A DNA stretch of 64,000 nucleotides from Hymenobacter nitidus (GTDB lineage Bacteria > Bacteroidota > Bacteroidia > Cytophagales > Hymenobacteraceae), in NCBI RefSeq assembly GCF_020447315.1, contig NZ_JAJADQ010000002.1, positions 372,001-436,000 of the forward strand, written 5' to 3'. Numbering within the stretch: position 1 is the first letter of the stretch; each line of letters begins with the position of its first letter. A program made the position numbers and the translations under genes. The notes under the pieces are model-generated. The model saw only the letters and a list, made by a program, of their open reading frames with translations. It had not been told where the DNA came from and did not search any database. Below, piece after piece: positions 15,946 to 26,340 of the stretch.

Positions 15946-18900
15946 GTGTCAGAAGAGAAGAACCCCCAAGACCCCAGCAACGAAGAGCAGCCCAACCTGT
16001 TTGGCGCCGGCGACTCCTTTGAGTTTGGGTCTGACACGCCGGCCGATGGTGCCGCGCCCACGGGCGAGGATGCGCCGGAATTCGTCGTCAGTGAAACCGG
16101 CGAGCTGCTGCTGGCCGAGTCGTCGGAAGATGTGCAGGCAGTGACGGAGTCCGTGCCCGTGACTGAGGAAACCGAGGAAGAGCCCAAGTTTGCCCCCGGC
16201 GAAACCATTCACGACGTGGCCACCGTGGCCGGCATGTACCAGAACTGGTTTCTGGACTACGCTTCCTACGTGATTCTGGAGCGCGCCGTACCCGCCATTG
16301 AGGACGGCCTCAAGCCCGTGCAGCGCCGCATTCTGCACGCCATGAAGGAAATGGACGACGGCCGCTTCAACAAGGTCGCCAACGTCATCGGCCAGACCAT
16401 GCAGTACCATCCCCACGGCGACGCCAGCATCGGCGACGCCATGGTGAATCTGGGCCAGAAGGATCTGCTGATCGAAACCCAGGGCAACTGGGGCGACATC
16501 CGTACCGGCGACGGCGCGGCCGCCCCGCGTTACATCGAAGCCCGCCTCTCGAAGTTTGCCCTCGACGTCGTCTTCAACCCCGACATTACCGAGTGGCAGA
16601 TGAGCTACGACGGCCGCAAGCGCGAGCCCACCACGCTGCCCGTGAAATTCCCCTTGCTGCTCGCTCAGGGCGTGGAAGGCATTGCCGTGGGCCTCAGCAC
16701 CAAGATTATGCCCCACAACTTCCGCGAGTTGTGCAAGGCCTCCATCGACGTGTTGCGGGGCAAGGACATCCAGCTGTTTCCGGACTTCAGCACCGGCGGC
16801 CTCTGCGACGTAACCAACTACAACGGCGGCTTGCGCGGGGCCAAAATCCGCCTGCGCGCCACCATCGAGAAGGTCGATAAGACCATGCTCGTCATCCGCG
16901 ATATTCCCTACGGTACCACCACCACGGCGCTGATGGAAAGCATCGTGAAGGCCTCGGAAGCCAACAAAATCAAGATTAAGAAGGTGGTCGACAATACGGC
17001 CGCCGAGGTGGAAATCCAGGTGCACCTGCCCACCGGCGTGAGTCCCGACCTGACGATGGACGCGCTCTACGCCTTCACCGACTGCGAAATCAGCATCTCG
17101 CCCAACACCTGCGTCATTATCGAGGATAAGCCGCGCTTCGTGGGTGTGGAGGACATGCTGAAGCTGAGCACCCAAAAAACGGTGCGCCTGCTGGAGCGGG
17201 AGCTGGAAATCCGACAGGATGAGCTGGAAGAAAAGTGGCACTCGGCTTCGCTGGAGAAGATCTTCATCGAAAACCGCATCTACCGCAAAATCGAGGAGTG
17301 CGAAACCTGGCAGGACATTCTCGACACCATTGAGAAGGGCCTGAGCAAGTTTGTGCGCATCGAGGGCCAGAAAGCCAAGGCCGACGACCAGCGCATCGTG
17401 CTGCGTCGCGCCATCACCGAGGACGACCTGACGCGCCTGACCGAAATCCGTATCAAGCGCATCTCCAAGTTCGACGGCTTCAAGGCCGACGAGTACATCC
17501 AGAAGCTGGAAACCGAGCTGGCCGAAGTGGCCGACAACCTGGCCCACCTCACGCGCTACGCCATTGCCTACTTCGAGGGCCTGCTCAAGAAGTACGGCGC
17601 GGGCCGGGAGCGGAAAACCCAGCTGCGCACCTTCGATGTGGTAACGGCCCAGAAAGTAGCCGTGGCCAACCAGAAGCTCTACGTGAACTACGCCGACGGC
17701 TTTGTGGGCTACGGCCTGAAAAAGGACGAAAGTGCCGTGACGGTCTGCGACTGCTCCGACCTGGACGACATCATCGCCATCCGCCGCGACGGTACCTTCG
17801 TGGTGACCCGCATTGCCGAGAAAACCTTCGTGGGCAAGGACATCCTGCACGTGGGCGTCTACAATAAGAATGACGACCGGCTGGTGTACAACATGATTTA
17901 CCTGGACGGCGCTTCGGGCATCAGCTTTGCCAAGCGCTTCCTGGTTACCGGCATCACCCGCGACAAAGTCTACGACCTGACCAAGGGCACCAAGGGCACC
18001 AAAACCCTGTACTTAACGGCTAACCCCAACTCGGAGTCGGAAATCGTGAGCGTGCAGCTCTCCGACAAGGCTCCGGCCCGCGTCAAGCAGTTCGACTTCG
18101 ACTTTGCCGAACTGGCCATTAAGGGCAAGGGCTCGATGGGCAACATCGTGACCAAGCAGCCCATCAAGAAAATCACCCAGAAAAGCCTGGGCGACTCTAC
18201 GCTGGGCGGCCGGGAGGTGTTCTTCGACGCGGTGGTGGGCCGCCTGAACACGGCCGGCCACGGCCGCTACCTGGGCACCTTCGACACCGACAACACGGTG
18301 CTGGTGGTCTACAAGGATGGCAGCTACGAGCTGAAGTCGCCCGACCCGGCCTACCACTTCGACGTGCCCAACATCGTGCTGCTGCGCAAGCTGGAGCCCG
18401 ACACCGTGCTCAGCGCCGTATATGCCGAAGGCGAAACCAAGGTGCACTACGTCAAGCGCTTCAAGATTGAAACCAGCACCCTGGAGAAGCGCTTCGTCTT
18501 CATCTCCGAAACCAAAGGCTCGAAGCTGCTCTGCGCCACCTGCTTTGCCGAGCCCCAGGTGGAAGTGAAGCTGCAGCGCGACAAGAAGTCGGACAAGGAA
18601 ACCGAGAAAATCACCCTGCACGAGTTCATCGACGTGAAGGGGTGGAAGGCCATGGGCAACAAGCTCAACTACTTCAAGATTCACGCCGTGGCCCTGCTCA
18701 CCGACGAAGGCCCCGAGCCGGAGCGTCGGCAGGTAGCCAAAAAGAAAGGCCCGGCCACCATTCCGCGCCCGGCCTCGGCTGGCCCCGAGGAAACCGGTCC
18801 GCTGCCCGAAATGTCGGGCCCGGTGGATGTAACCAATGAAGACGTGGAGCGGGCCCAGGCCATTCTGCGACGCCCCAAAGCCCAGCTCGGGTTGTTCTAG
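15946..18900 (+). CDS. parC: DNA topoisomerase IV subunit A (gyrA/parC family)
   Basis: 984 residues beginning at a GTG (15946). An acidic N-terminal extension of about 85 residues (many Glu/Asp) precedes the winged-helix/tower region: ERAVPAIEDGLKPVQRRIL, HPHGDASIGDAMV, then the active-site Tyr196 in AAAPRYIEARLSKFA, which forms the 5'-phosphotyrosyl link. The C-terminal region (about residues 600-900) is a beta-pinwheel without an obvious GyrA box, supporting topoisomerase IV. The partner is ParE at 11337. The long acidic head and the charged Lys/Pro tail (about 915-970) are extensions beyond the E. coli form. Confidence 0.92.
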   Translation: MSEEKNPQDPSNEEQPNLFGAGDSFEFGSDTPADGAAPTGEDAPEFVVSETGELLLAESSEDVQAVTESVPVTEETEEEPKFAPGETIHDVATVAGMYQNWFLDYASYVILERAVPAIEDGLKPVQRRILHAMKEMDDGRFNKVANVIGQTMQYHPHGDASIGDAMVNLGQKDLLIETQGNWGDIRTGDGAAAPRYIEARLSKFALDVVFNPDITEWQMSYDGRKREPTTLPVKFPLLLAQGVEGIAVGLSTKIMPHNFRELCKASIDVLRGKDIQLFPDFSTGGLCDVTNYNGGLRGAKIRLRATIEKVDKTMLVIRDIPYGTTTTALMESIVKASEANKIKIKKVVDNTAAEVEIQVHLPTGVSPDLTMDALYAFTDCEISISPNTCVIIEDKPRFVGVEDMLKLSTQKTVRLLERELEIRQDELEEKWHSASLEKIFIENRIYRKIEECETWQDILDTIEKGLSKFVRIEGQKAKADDQRIVLRRAITEDDLTRLTEIRIKRISKFDGFKADEYIQKLETELAEVADNLAHLTRYAIAYFEGLLKKYGAGRERKTQLRTFDVVTAQKVAVANQKLYVNYADGFVGYGLKKDESAVTVCDCSDLDDIIAIRRDGTFVVTRIAEKTFVGKDILHVGVYNKNDDRLVYNMIYLDGASGISFAKRFLVTGITRDKVYDLTKGTKGTKTLYLTANPNSESEIVSVQLSDKAPARVKQFDFDFAELAIKGKGSMGNIVTKQPIKKITQKSLGDSTLGGREVFFDAVVGRLNTAGHGRYLGTFDTDNTVLVVYKDGSYELKSPDPAYHFDVPNIVLLRKLEPDTVLSAVYAEGETKVHYVKRFKIETSTLEKRFVFISETKGSKLLCATCFAEPQVEVKLQRDKKSDKETEKITLHEFIDVKGWKAMGNKLNYFKIHAVALLTDEGPEPERRQVAKKKGPATIPRPASAGPEETGPLPEMSGPVDVTNEDVERAQAILRRPKAQLGLF

Positions 18901-18902
18901 AG

Positions 18903-18942
18903 AAAAAGTGCCCCGGCTGCGAAGCTGGGGTACTTTTTTTGT
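18903..18942 (+). terminator. parC terminator
   Basis: AGTGCCCCGGCT / AGCTGGGGTACT (wobbles allowed), flanked by A-run and seven T residues, directly after the parC stop. Confidence 0.85.
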
Positions 18943-19011
18943 GTTCTGGTTAAACAAGGCCAAATTCGGCCGCTCAAGTACGGGCGGCCTTTGTTCGTTT
19001 CTCTCTTCTGA

Positions 19012-19863
19012 ATGCCTGCTTACCCGGTTCGTTGCGCTAAAAAATGGCTGCTACTCTTGCTGTTAACAGTAGGAGTAGAGCTGGCGGCGGGCGGCCCGGC
19101 GTTCAGTCAGCCCGCCGTGCCCGACATCAGCAAGCTGCTGGCTGACGCCCGGAGCCTGCAGCAGCAGTACAAGGAATCGGAGGCGCTGGCCAAGTACGAG
19201 CAGGTGCTCAAGCAGGCGCCGGGCCACTACGAGGCGCTCTGGCAGGCCTCGGTGCTGAGCGTGCATATCGGCTCGCGCTACACCGATGAAACCCGGAAAG
19301 CGGCCTATTTCGCCGCCGCCCGCCTGTATTCCACCCGGGCCCTGGTGGTGAAGTCGGAAGGGGCGGAGTCGAATTATGCCGAGGCCCTGGCGCTGGTCAA
19401 CCAGGCCACGCTGCTCAGCTCCCGCGGGCGGCTGGTGGCCTACAAGGAAATGAAGCCCTTCGTGTTCAAAGCCGTGGATAAAGCGCCTAAGTGGGCCGAT
19501 GCCTGGCAGCTGCTGGGCCGCTGGCACTACCGCGTCGACCACTACAACCTGCTGGAGCGGTTCTACAGCCAGGTGTTTCTGGGCGGTATGCCCGGCAGCG
19601 CCAGCACCCCCAAGGCCATCGAGGCCCTGAGCAAGGCCCACGAGCTGGAGCCCAAAAAGATTCAGTTTTGCTACGACCTGGCCCGGGTCTACCTCAACCA
19701 CGGCCAGCGCACCCGGGCCAGCAGCGTGCTGCAGGAAGCTGCCCAGCTGACGCCCGTGACCAGCGAGGAGCTGGAAATGAGCCGCCGCTGCCGCGTAATG
19801 CTGATTCAGCTCAATAAGAAAATGCTCAAGCAGCTCCACCACAAGGTCAAAAAGACGCTTTAG
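19012..19863 (+). CDS. TPR protein, secreted
   Basis: 283 residues. An N-terminal signal (KKWLLLLLLTVGVELAAGG, then AFSQP as a likely cleavage region) is followed by helical repeats of TPR type, for example ALAKYEQVLKQAPGHYEALW near residues 60-80 and PKKIQFCYDLARVYLNHGQR near 220. A periplasmic scaffold or assembly factor is likely, partner unknown. The next gene, also TPR, follows within about 60 bp but appears to have its own -7 box. Confidence 0.75.
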   Translation: MPAYPVRCAKKWLLLLLLTVGVELAAGGPAFSQPAVPDISKLLADARSLQQQYKESEALAKYEQVLKQAPGHYEALWQASVLSVHIGSRYTDETRKAAYFAAARLYSTRALVVKSEGAESNYAEALALVNQATLLSSRGRLVAYKEMKPFVFKAVDKAPKWADAWQLLGRWHYRVDHYNLLERFYSQVFLGGMPGSASTPKAIEALSKAHELEPKKIQFCYDLARVYLNHGQRTRASSVLQEAAQLTPVTSEELEMSRRCRVMLIQLNKKMLKQLHHKVKKTL

Positions 19864-19887
19864 CACCGGCGTTGACCGGCCGCCGAG

Positions 19888-19895
19888 TATCTTTG
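19888..19895 (+). promoter_or_regulatory. TAnnTTTG -7 box (TATCTTTG)
   Basis: A perfect Bacteroidota -7 element 31 bp before the GTG at 19926. The only nearby TTG is 13 nt upstream, closer than the usual 17-23, so the -33 part is not convincing. It supports choosing the downstream GTG start for the TPR lipoprotein. Confidence 0.5.
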
Positions 19896-19925
19896 CGCCG
19901 GTTGCCTTCTTTTCTTTCGTCTGCC

Positions 19926-21050
19926 GTGCGCTTTTTCCGTCTTCTTCTGGGCTTTGCCACCAGCGCCACGCTGCTCAGCGCCTGCGAGAGTGCTCCGGCC
20001 AGCCGTTCCGAGAAGATGGTCAACCTGGCCTCGGTGCAGAGCGGCCCCCAGATTCAGGCCCAGGAACTCGACGGTGCCATTGCCCGCCAGCCCCGCAAAG
20101 CCTCGCTCTACGCCCGGCGCGCCGCCTTTCGCCTGGATGCGGGGCAGGTGCCGGCCGCGCTGGCCGACATCGACAAAGCCATTGACCTGGACGATGCGCC
20201 CGGCGAGTTCTACTTTACCAGAGCCCGCGCCCTGCGCGCCCAAAACCGCCTGCAAGCCACCCTGGAAGCAGCTAAGGAGGCTTCCCGTCGCGGCTTCTCC
20301 TCGCCCGAACTCAACCTGCTGGTGGGCGAAACCCAGCTGGCGGCCCGCCACTACCAGGACGCCATCGACCAGCTTGACCGCACCCTGCAGCAGGAGCCCG
20401 ACCATGCCGCGGCCCTATTTTATAAAGGTGTGGCCTATATTGCCCTTACCGATACCATTCAGGCGCTGCAATACCTGCGGGCCAGCATTTCCCGCGACCC
20501 GCGCCAGCCCGAGACGCTGCACCAGCTGGCCTTTCTGTCGAATGCCTACGGCCTACCCGCCGAAGCGGTAGTGTATACCCGCCGGGGGCTGAAGCTGGCA
20601 CCCTCCTACGGGCTGCTGTGGTATGACCACGGCCGGCAGTTTGAGCTCCAAAGCCAGCCCGACAGCGCCCTGCGCTGCTATTCGCGCGCCCTTACGCTCG
20701 ATACCACGCTCTACCGCGCCGATTACCGCCTGGGCCTGGCTGCTTTCAAGCAGCGCCGGTATGCCGCGGCCATTCCGCATTTGCAGCGGGCCGTACGCCG
20801 CGCGCCGCGCCTGCCCAACGCCCGCCAGATGCTGGCCGAGAGCTTCGAAAATCAGGGCCGCACTGCCGATGCCCTAGCCCAGTACCGGCTGCTCGTGGCC
20901 GAAAACCCCGGCAACCGCCACTGGACCTATAAGGTCTGGAAGGCCGGGGAAAAAGCCCGCCAGCTGCGCGCCGACACGCTCTACCGCCGCCGGCCGGTTG
21001 CCCCGATTGCGCCCATGCCCCAGCGCTTCACCCCAACGCTGACCAACTAA
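19926..21050 (+). CDS. TPR lipoprotein
   Basis: 374 residues. The GTG at 19926 gives MRFFRLLLGFATSATLLSAC, a clean lipoprotein signal. An upstream TTG in the same frame would place the -7 box inside the gene and is rejected. At least seven TPR units follow (for example ALADIDKAIDLDDAPGEFYF, AIDQLDRTLQQEPDHAALF-like, AIPHLQRAVRRAPRLPNAR). Probably anchored in the outer or inner membrane with the TPR solenoid in the periplasm. Partner unknown. Confidence 0.78.
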   Translation: MRFFRLLLGFATSATLLSACESAPASRSEKMVNLASVQSGPQIQAQELDGAIARQPRKASLYARRAAFRLDAGQVPAALADIDKAIDLDDAPGEFYFTRARALRAQNRLQATLEAAKEASRRGFSSPELNLLVGETQLAARHYQDAIDQLDRTLQQEPDHAAALFYKGVAYIALTDTIQALQYLRASISRDPRQPETLHQLAFLSNAYGLPAEAVVYTRRGLKLAPSYGLLWYDHGRQFELQSQPDSALRCYSRALTLDTTLYRADYRLGLAAFKQRRYAAAIPHLQRAVRRAPRLPNARQMLAESFENQGRTADALAQYRLLVAENPGNRHWTYKVWKAGEKARQLRADTLYRRRPVAPIAPMPQRFTPTLTN

Positions 21051-21189
21051 AACAGCGCCGCCAGCCGGGCCGGGTCCGCCAGGGCTACCGCTCCGTATGC
21101 AGCCAATTCTATGCTTGCGCGCAAAAAACCGCCTCAAGCTGCTAACTTGCGGACTAACGCTGTTTGTATAGCTACTTTATTTCCCCCTC

Positions 21190-23130
<1,941 letters not shown>

Positions 23131-23198
23131 CGGCCTGCCGGTTATTGCCAAACGGTGCAGAAGCAAACCGTTAGCGAGTACCGCTTGTGCTTCAGTAC

Positions 23199-23242
23199 CA
23201 TAAAGCCCTTGCCCGTTGCGACGGACAAGGGCTTTATGCTTT
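23199..23242 (+). terminator. Hairpin between thrS and infC
   Basis: CATAAAGCCCTTG (23199-23211) pairs with CAAGGGCTTTATG (23226-23238), 13 bp, with further pairing inside. The following CTTTAG is only weakly T-rich, so it may be a leaky terminator or an RNA-processing/attenuation site rather than a full stop. Confidence 0.55.
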
Positions 23243-23441
23243 AGACGGCTCGGCGCCATTCACGGGATGGATAGCCGCGCTGCGGCTTCGATGCCACTGG
23301 AAATATGAACCCACAGGGCAATTTTATATAGCCTTTTTTGAGGGTTTGGAAAAAAAGGCGGATATTCGCCCGCTGATTGAACCCACCAAGCGCAGGCATT
23401 GTATGGTTCAACCAGCTCAAAAGTTAATCAGCTCACCTTTC

Positions 23442-23461
23442 AGAAGGAGGACCAACTCATA
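23442..23461 (+). promoter_or_regulatory. Strong Shine-Dalgarno plus AUA start codon of infC
   Basis: AGAAGGAGG (23442-23450) lies 8 nt before ATA (23459-23461), which begins the conserved IF3 sequence [11 protein letters not shown] strong SD is rare in this window, and AUA is a non-canonical start. Both fit IF3 autoregulation as known from E. coli infC, which uses AUU. Confidence 0.8.
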
Positions 23462-24097
23462 GCAACCCCCAACCGCCGCTACATTCCCCGCGCTCAGGTA
23501 GAGGAGCCGTTCAAAATCAATCAGAAGATTACGGCCCGGGAAGTACGCCTGGTCGGCGAAAACGTCGAACAAGGCATTTATTCAATAGAGCAGGCCCGTC
23601 GGATGGCCCAGGAGCAGAACCTCGACCTCGTCGAGATTTCGCCCACGGCTACTCCTCCGGTGTGTCGCGTTATCGACTACTCGAAATTCAAGTACGAGCA
23701 GAAGAAGCGCACCCGCGAAATGAAGGCCAAGGCTACGAAAGTAGTTTTGAAGGAAATTCGCTTCGGACCCAACACCGACGACCACGACTTCGCCTTTAAG
23801 CTCAAGCACGCCCAGGAATTCCTGAAGGAAGGCGCCAAAATCAAGGCGTACGTTCACTTCGTGGGTCGTTCCATCGTGTTTAAGGAGCGGGGTGAAATCC
23901 TGCTGCTCAAGTTTGCTCAAGCTCTGGAAGAGCTGGCCAAAGTAGAGCAGCTGCCCAAGCTCGAAGGCAAGCGCATGTTCCTGTACCTGGCTCCTAAAGT
24001 AGCGCCGTCGGTGGTTAAGCCGAAGCCCGCTGCCCCGGCCGCGAAAGAAGGGGCTCCGGCTCCCAAAGAAGCGCAGCCTAAGGAAGCGCAGGAGTAG
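23459..24097 (+). CDS. infC: Translation initiation factor IF-3, AUA start
   Basis: 212 residues. After the ATA codon comes [20 protein letters not shown], the normal IF3 N-terminus, then [19 protein letters not shown] and the C-terminal domain with [17 protein letters not shown]. An Ala/Pro/Lys-rich tail of about 30 residues follows. The frame is open 20 codons further upstream, but that sequence contains the SD and is not protein-like. IF3 binds the 30S subunit and rejects non-AUG starts, so its own AUA codon implies feedback. Followed by rpmI and rplT in the same direction. Confidence 0.95.
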   Translation: MATPNRRYIPRAQVEEPFKINQKITAREVRLVGENVEQGIYSIEQARRMAQEQNLDLVEISPTATPPVCRVIDYSKFKYEQKKRTREMKAKATKVVLKEIRFGPNTDDHDFAFKLKHAQEFLKEGAKIKAYVHFVGRSIVFKERGEILLLKFAQALEELAKVEQLPKLEGKRMFLYLAPKVAPSVVKPKPAAPAAKEGAPAPKEAQPKEAQE

Positions 24098-24143
24098 GCT
24101 TGCACCTCAATCCGCTTTTTCTTTTTTCTCAATTCATACCACA

Positions 24144-24338
24144 ATGCCGAAAGTAAAGACGAAATCCGGTGCTAAGAAGCGTTTCACGCTCACCGGCTCG
24201 GGCAAGGTGAAGCGGAAGCACGCCTTCAAAAGCCACATCCTCACGAAGAAGACGACCAAGCAGAAGCGTAATCTGACGCACGTAACCTTGGTTAGCTCCG
24301 CGGACATGAACCGCGTGAAGGACATGCTGAACATCTAA
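24144..24338 (+). CDS. rpmI: 50S ribosomal protein L35
   Basis: 64 residues, [20 protein letters not shown], with the basic [20 protein letters not shown] core typical of bL35. It is in the universal infC-rpmI-rplT order, 46 bp after infC, with an A/T-rich leader and no SD. Confidence 0.97.
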   Translation: MPKVKTKSGAKKRFTLTGSGKVKRKHAFKSHILTKKTTKQKRNLTHVTLVSSADMNRVKDMLNI

Positions 24339-24428
24339 GTTCAGCGAGTAGCTTAAGTAAATTTCAACCCGGCGTCCGGTCTCGAAGACTTTAATGAATA
24401 GTCACCGGCCGCCAAAAAAGAGTAGGTT

Positions 24429-24773
24429 ATGCCAAGAAGTGTAAACCACGTGGCCTCGCGCCACCGCCGTAAGAAAGTAATGCGTCTGGCGAAAGGCTAT
24501 TTCGGCCGTCGCAAGAACGTATGGACCGTAGCCAAGAACGCCGTTGAGAAAGGTCTTCTCTACGCGTACCGCGACCGGAAAACCAAGAAGCGCGAGTTCC
24601 GCGCCCTCTGGATTCAGCGTATCAACGCTGGTGCCCGCGAGCATGGTCTGTCGTATTCGCAATTGATGGGCGGCCTGAAAAAGGCTGGCATCGAGCTGAA
24701 CCGCAAGGTTCTGGCCGATCTGGCCCTCAACCACCCCGCTGCTTTCAAAGGCATTGTGGAGAAAATTAAGTAG
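24429..24773 (+). CDS. rplT: 50S ribosomal protein L20
   Basis: 114 residues, [20 protein letters not shown], followed by [21 protein letters not shown] and the conserved C-terminal [24 protein letters not shown] pattern. bL20 is an early 50S assembly protein that represses its own operon in other bacteria. Last gene of the cluster, followed by a terminator. Confidence 0.97.
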   Translation: MPRSVNHVASRHRRKKVMRLAKGYFGRRKNVWTVAKNAVEKGLLYAYRDRKTKKREFRALWIQRINAGAREHGLSYSQLMGGLKKAGIELNRKVLADLALNHPAAFKGIVEKIK

Positions 24774-24807
24774 GTAGCCGCTGCTGGTTTTCCAGCAACG
24801 CTACTAA

Positions 24808-24850
24808 CAAAAAAGGCCCTTAACAGCACTGGTTAAGGGTCTTTTTTGTT
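24808..24850 (+). terminator. Terminator of the infC-rpmI-rplT cluster
   Basis: GGCCCTTAAC / GTTAAGGGTC hairpin with an A-run before and TTTTTT after, about 35 bp past the rplT stop. Confidence 0.88.
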
Positions 24851-25010
24851 AGAATTTGGGGTGCAGATTACCTAGCTCATCAACTTTTGGCGGCTTCTTT
24901 ATCTGAGTGGCCTGTCATATTATTCCGGCGCTTATAACTGCGGCAGATACAGCCTATTAGAGCATGTACTTTGTGGTGCCGGCCTTGTTTCGCCGGCTTC
25001 TTTCCTTGCT

Positions 25011-25565
25011 ATGCATAGTTCTGCTGAACAGACAATTTCCTTTAATCCTGCCATGCGTGAGGCGCTCCGGCAGAACCGTAAAACCGTCACCCGCCGGCGT
25101 TTCTCCTCGGTACTGCCCCTGAATGATACCCCGGACGACTACTGCTTTCTGCGCATGGAGCAGGGGCACGCAGTATTTGCATCGGGGCCGCTGAGCGCCA
25201 GCCCGGAGCTTCGGATTGATTGCCCCTTTGGCTCACCCGGCACCCGGCTACTCGTGGCCGAGGAGCCAAATATTATTCTGGAAGTGACGCATATTCGGGC
25301 CGAGCGGACACAGGCTATTACCGAAGCCGAAGCTCAGGCTGAAGGTATAACGGTATGTGAAAGCAGCGGCGCTGAAGGAAGCGCGTCTACGCGTGGGTAC
25401 TGTGCCGAACCTCACGACCCGCACTGCTCGCCCCAGCGGTCAGCCATAGCAGCCTTCCGCATTCTGCTGACCAGCATTTATCCAACTGCCTGGGCGCGAA
25501 ACGAGTGGGTGTGGGTGGTTCAGTTTCGACGGTGCCAATTGGGAGGTGCCATCAGACCGGAATAA
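25011..25565 (+). CDS. ASCH-like domain protein (phage-type)
   Basis: 184 residues. The layout matches phage-derived ASCH-like proteins: an N-terminal MREALRQNRKTVTRRR (compare the usual GRKTQTRR), CPFGSPGTRLLVAEE (compare CPYGQPGDRLWVRE), LEVTHIRAERTQAITEAEAQAEGI, and a C-terminal PTAWARNEWVWVVQF. ASCH folds are PUA-related and probably bind RNA or nucleic acid. Here the W residue usual in the RLWV segment is replaced by L. It stands alone between rplT and tRNA-Met with its own terminator. Its phage ancestry is inferred from family knowledge. Confidence 0.7.
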   Translation: MHSSAEQTISFNPAMREALRQNRKTVTRRRFSSVLPLNDTPDDYCFLRMEQGHAVFASGPLSASPELRIDCPFGSPGTRLLVAEEPNIILEVTHIRAERTQAITEAEAQAEGITVCESSGAEGSASTRGYCAEPHDPHCSPQRSAIAAFRILLTSIYPTAWARNEWVWVVQFRRCQLGGAIRPE

Positions 25566-25570
25566 AAAAC

Positions 25571-25602
25571 AAAAGGCCTTCCTGCAGTAGGAAGGCCTTT
25601 TT
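25571..25602. terminator. Terminator between the ASCH-like gene and tRNA-Met
   Basis: AAAAGGCCTTCC / GGAAGGCCTTTT perfect stem with loop TGCAGTA. A-run and T-run make it bidirectional, serving both the plus-strand gene and the minus-strand tRNA. Confidence 0.88.
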
Positions 25603-25605
25603 GTG

Positions 25606-25679
25606 TAGCGGGGACGAGAGTTGAACTCGTGACCTCAGGGTTATGAATCCTGTGCTCTAACCAACTGAGCTACCCCGCC
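25606..25679 (-). tRNA. tRNA-Met (anticodon CAU), elongator-like
   Basis: The minus strand reads GGCGGGGTAGCTCAGTTGGT at the 5' end, anticodon loop TTCATAA, T-arm GAGTTCAACTC and acceptor CCCCGCT plus discriminator A; CCA is not encoded. The acceptor stem pairs fully with one G-U, and no C1-A72 mismatch is seen, so this is an elongator type rather than initiator. The anticodon stem (CAGGA / CCCTG) has an A-C mismatch next to the loop. Confidence 0.93.
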
Positions 25680-25693
25680 CTGTTTTGGTGGTG

Positions 25694-25725
25694 CAAAGGT
25701 AATGACAAGATTTCGACTGTCGCAA
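25694..25725 (-). promoter_or_regulatory. Promoter of tRNA-Met
   Basis: On the minus strand TTG (25725-25723), a 21-nt spacer, then a perfect TACCTTTG (25701-25694). The predicted transcription start is about 8 bp before the tRNA 5' end. This is one of the cleanest Bacteroidota promoters in the window. Confidence 0.78.
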
Positions 25726-25816
25726 GCCTTGTGTAAAAAAAAAGCCGTGTATATTGGCTGAACCCATGGCATGCGTTGCCGTGGGCTCTCCCTATTTTCC
25801 TTGTTCTGTTCTGCTT

Positions 25817-26230
25817 ATGCCTCTTTCTGCTACCCGTTCTAAACACCGGTTTACGGTCGAACTTCCCGTAAACGCTTCTCCCAAAATTTTGTACCCCTAC
25901 CTGGCGTCGGCTTCCGGCCTGTCGCAGTGGTTCTGCCAGGATGTGCGCATTGACGAAGACCACCGCTACAATTTTATCTGGGACAACCAGCCCCACTACG
26001 CCGAGATGACCTCGCACCGCACCAACCGCTCGGTACGCTACGTGTTTCTGGACCAGAACAAGCGCCACACGCCCGACGCCAACTACCTGGATTTTAGCCT
26101 GGAGGAGTCGCAGCTAACCCAGGAAGTGTACCTGCGGGTGATGGACTACTCGGAGGAAACCGACGACATTGAGCTGCAGGAGATGTGGGAAAGCCTCATT
26201 CTGAAGCTGCGTGAGCTGGTAGGCGGCTGA
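25817..26230 (+). CDS. START-like domain protein (SRPBCC/AHSA1-type)
   Basis: 137 residues from the ATG at 25817 (an ATG at 25766 is the alternative). HRFTVELPVNASPKILYPYL, ASGLSQWFCQDVRI and a C-terminal long helix (EMWESLILKLRELVGG) match the Bacteroidota START-like family: a helix-grip fold with an internal cavity, often called AHSA1-like. Soluble, ligand unknown. It precedes the LptF/LptG-type permease by 110 bp in the same direction, and the two may be co-transcribed. Confidence 0.8.
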   Translation: MPLSATRSKHRFTVELPVNASPKILYPYLASASGLSQWFCQDVRIDEDHRYNFIWDNQPHYAEMTSHRTNRSVRYVFLDQNKRHTPDANYLDFSLEESQLTQEVYLRVMDYSEETDDIELQEMWESLILKLRELVGG

Positions 26231-26340
26231 AACATTGAAAATAAACCTGGGGGAGTGAGAGCAAAACGAGCCGTATCTTCGTTTGTCTTTTGCTCCCCCG
26301 CAGCCGCCACACCCGGTAGCTGGGCAGGGGAGTGCCTGCC

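Noticed and set aside
19872..19925. TTG start for the TPR lipoprotein at 19872
   Set aside because: It would place the perfect -7 box inside the gene and push the lipoprotein signal inwards.
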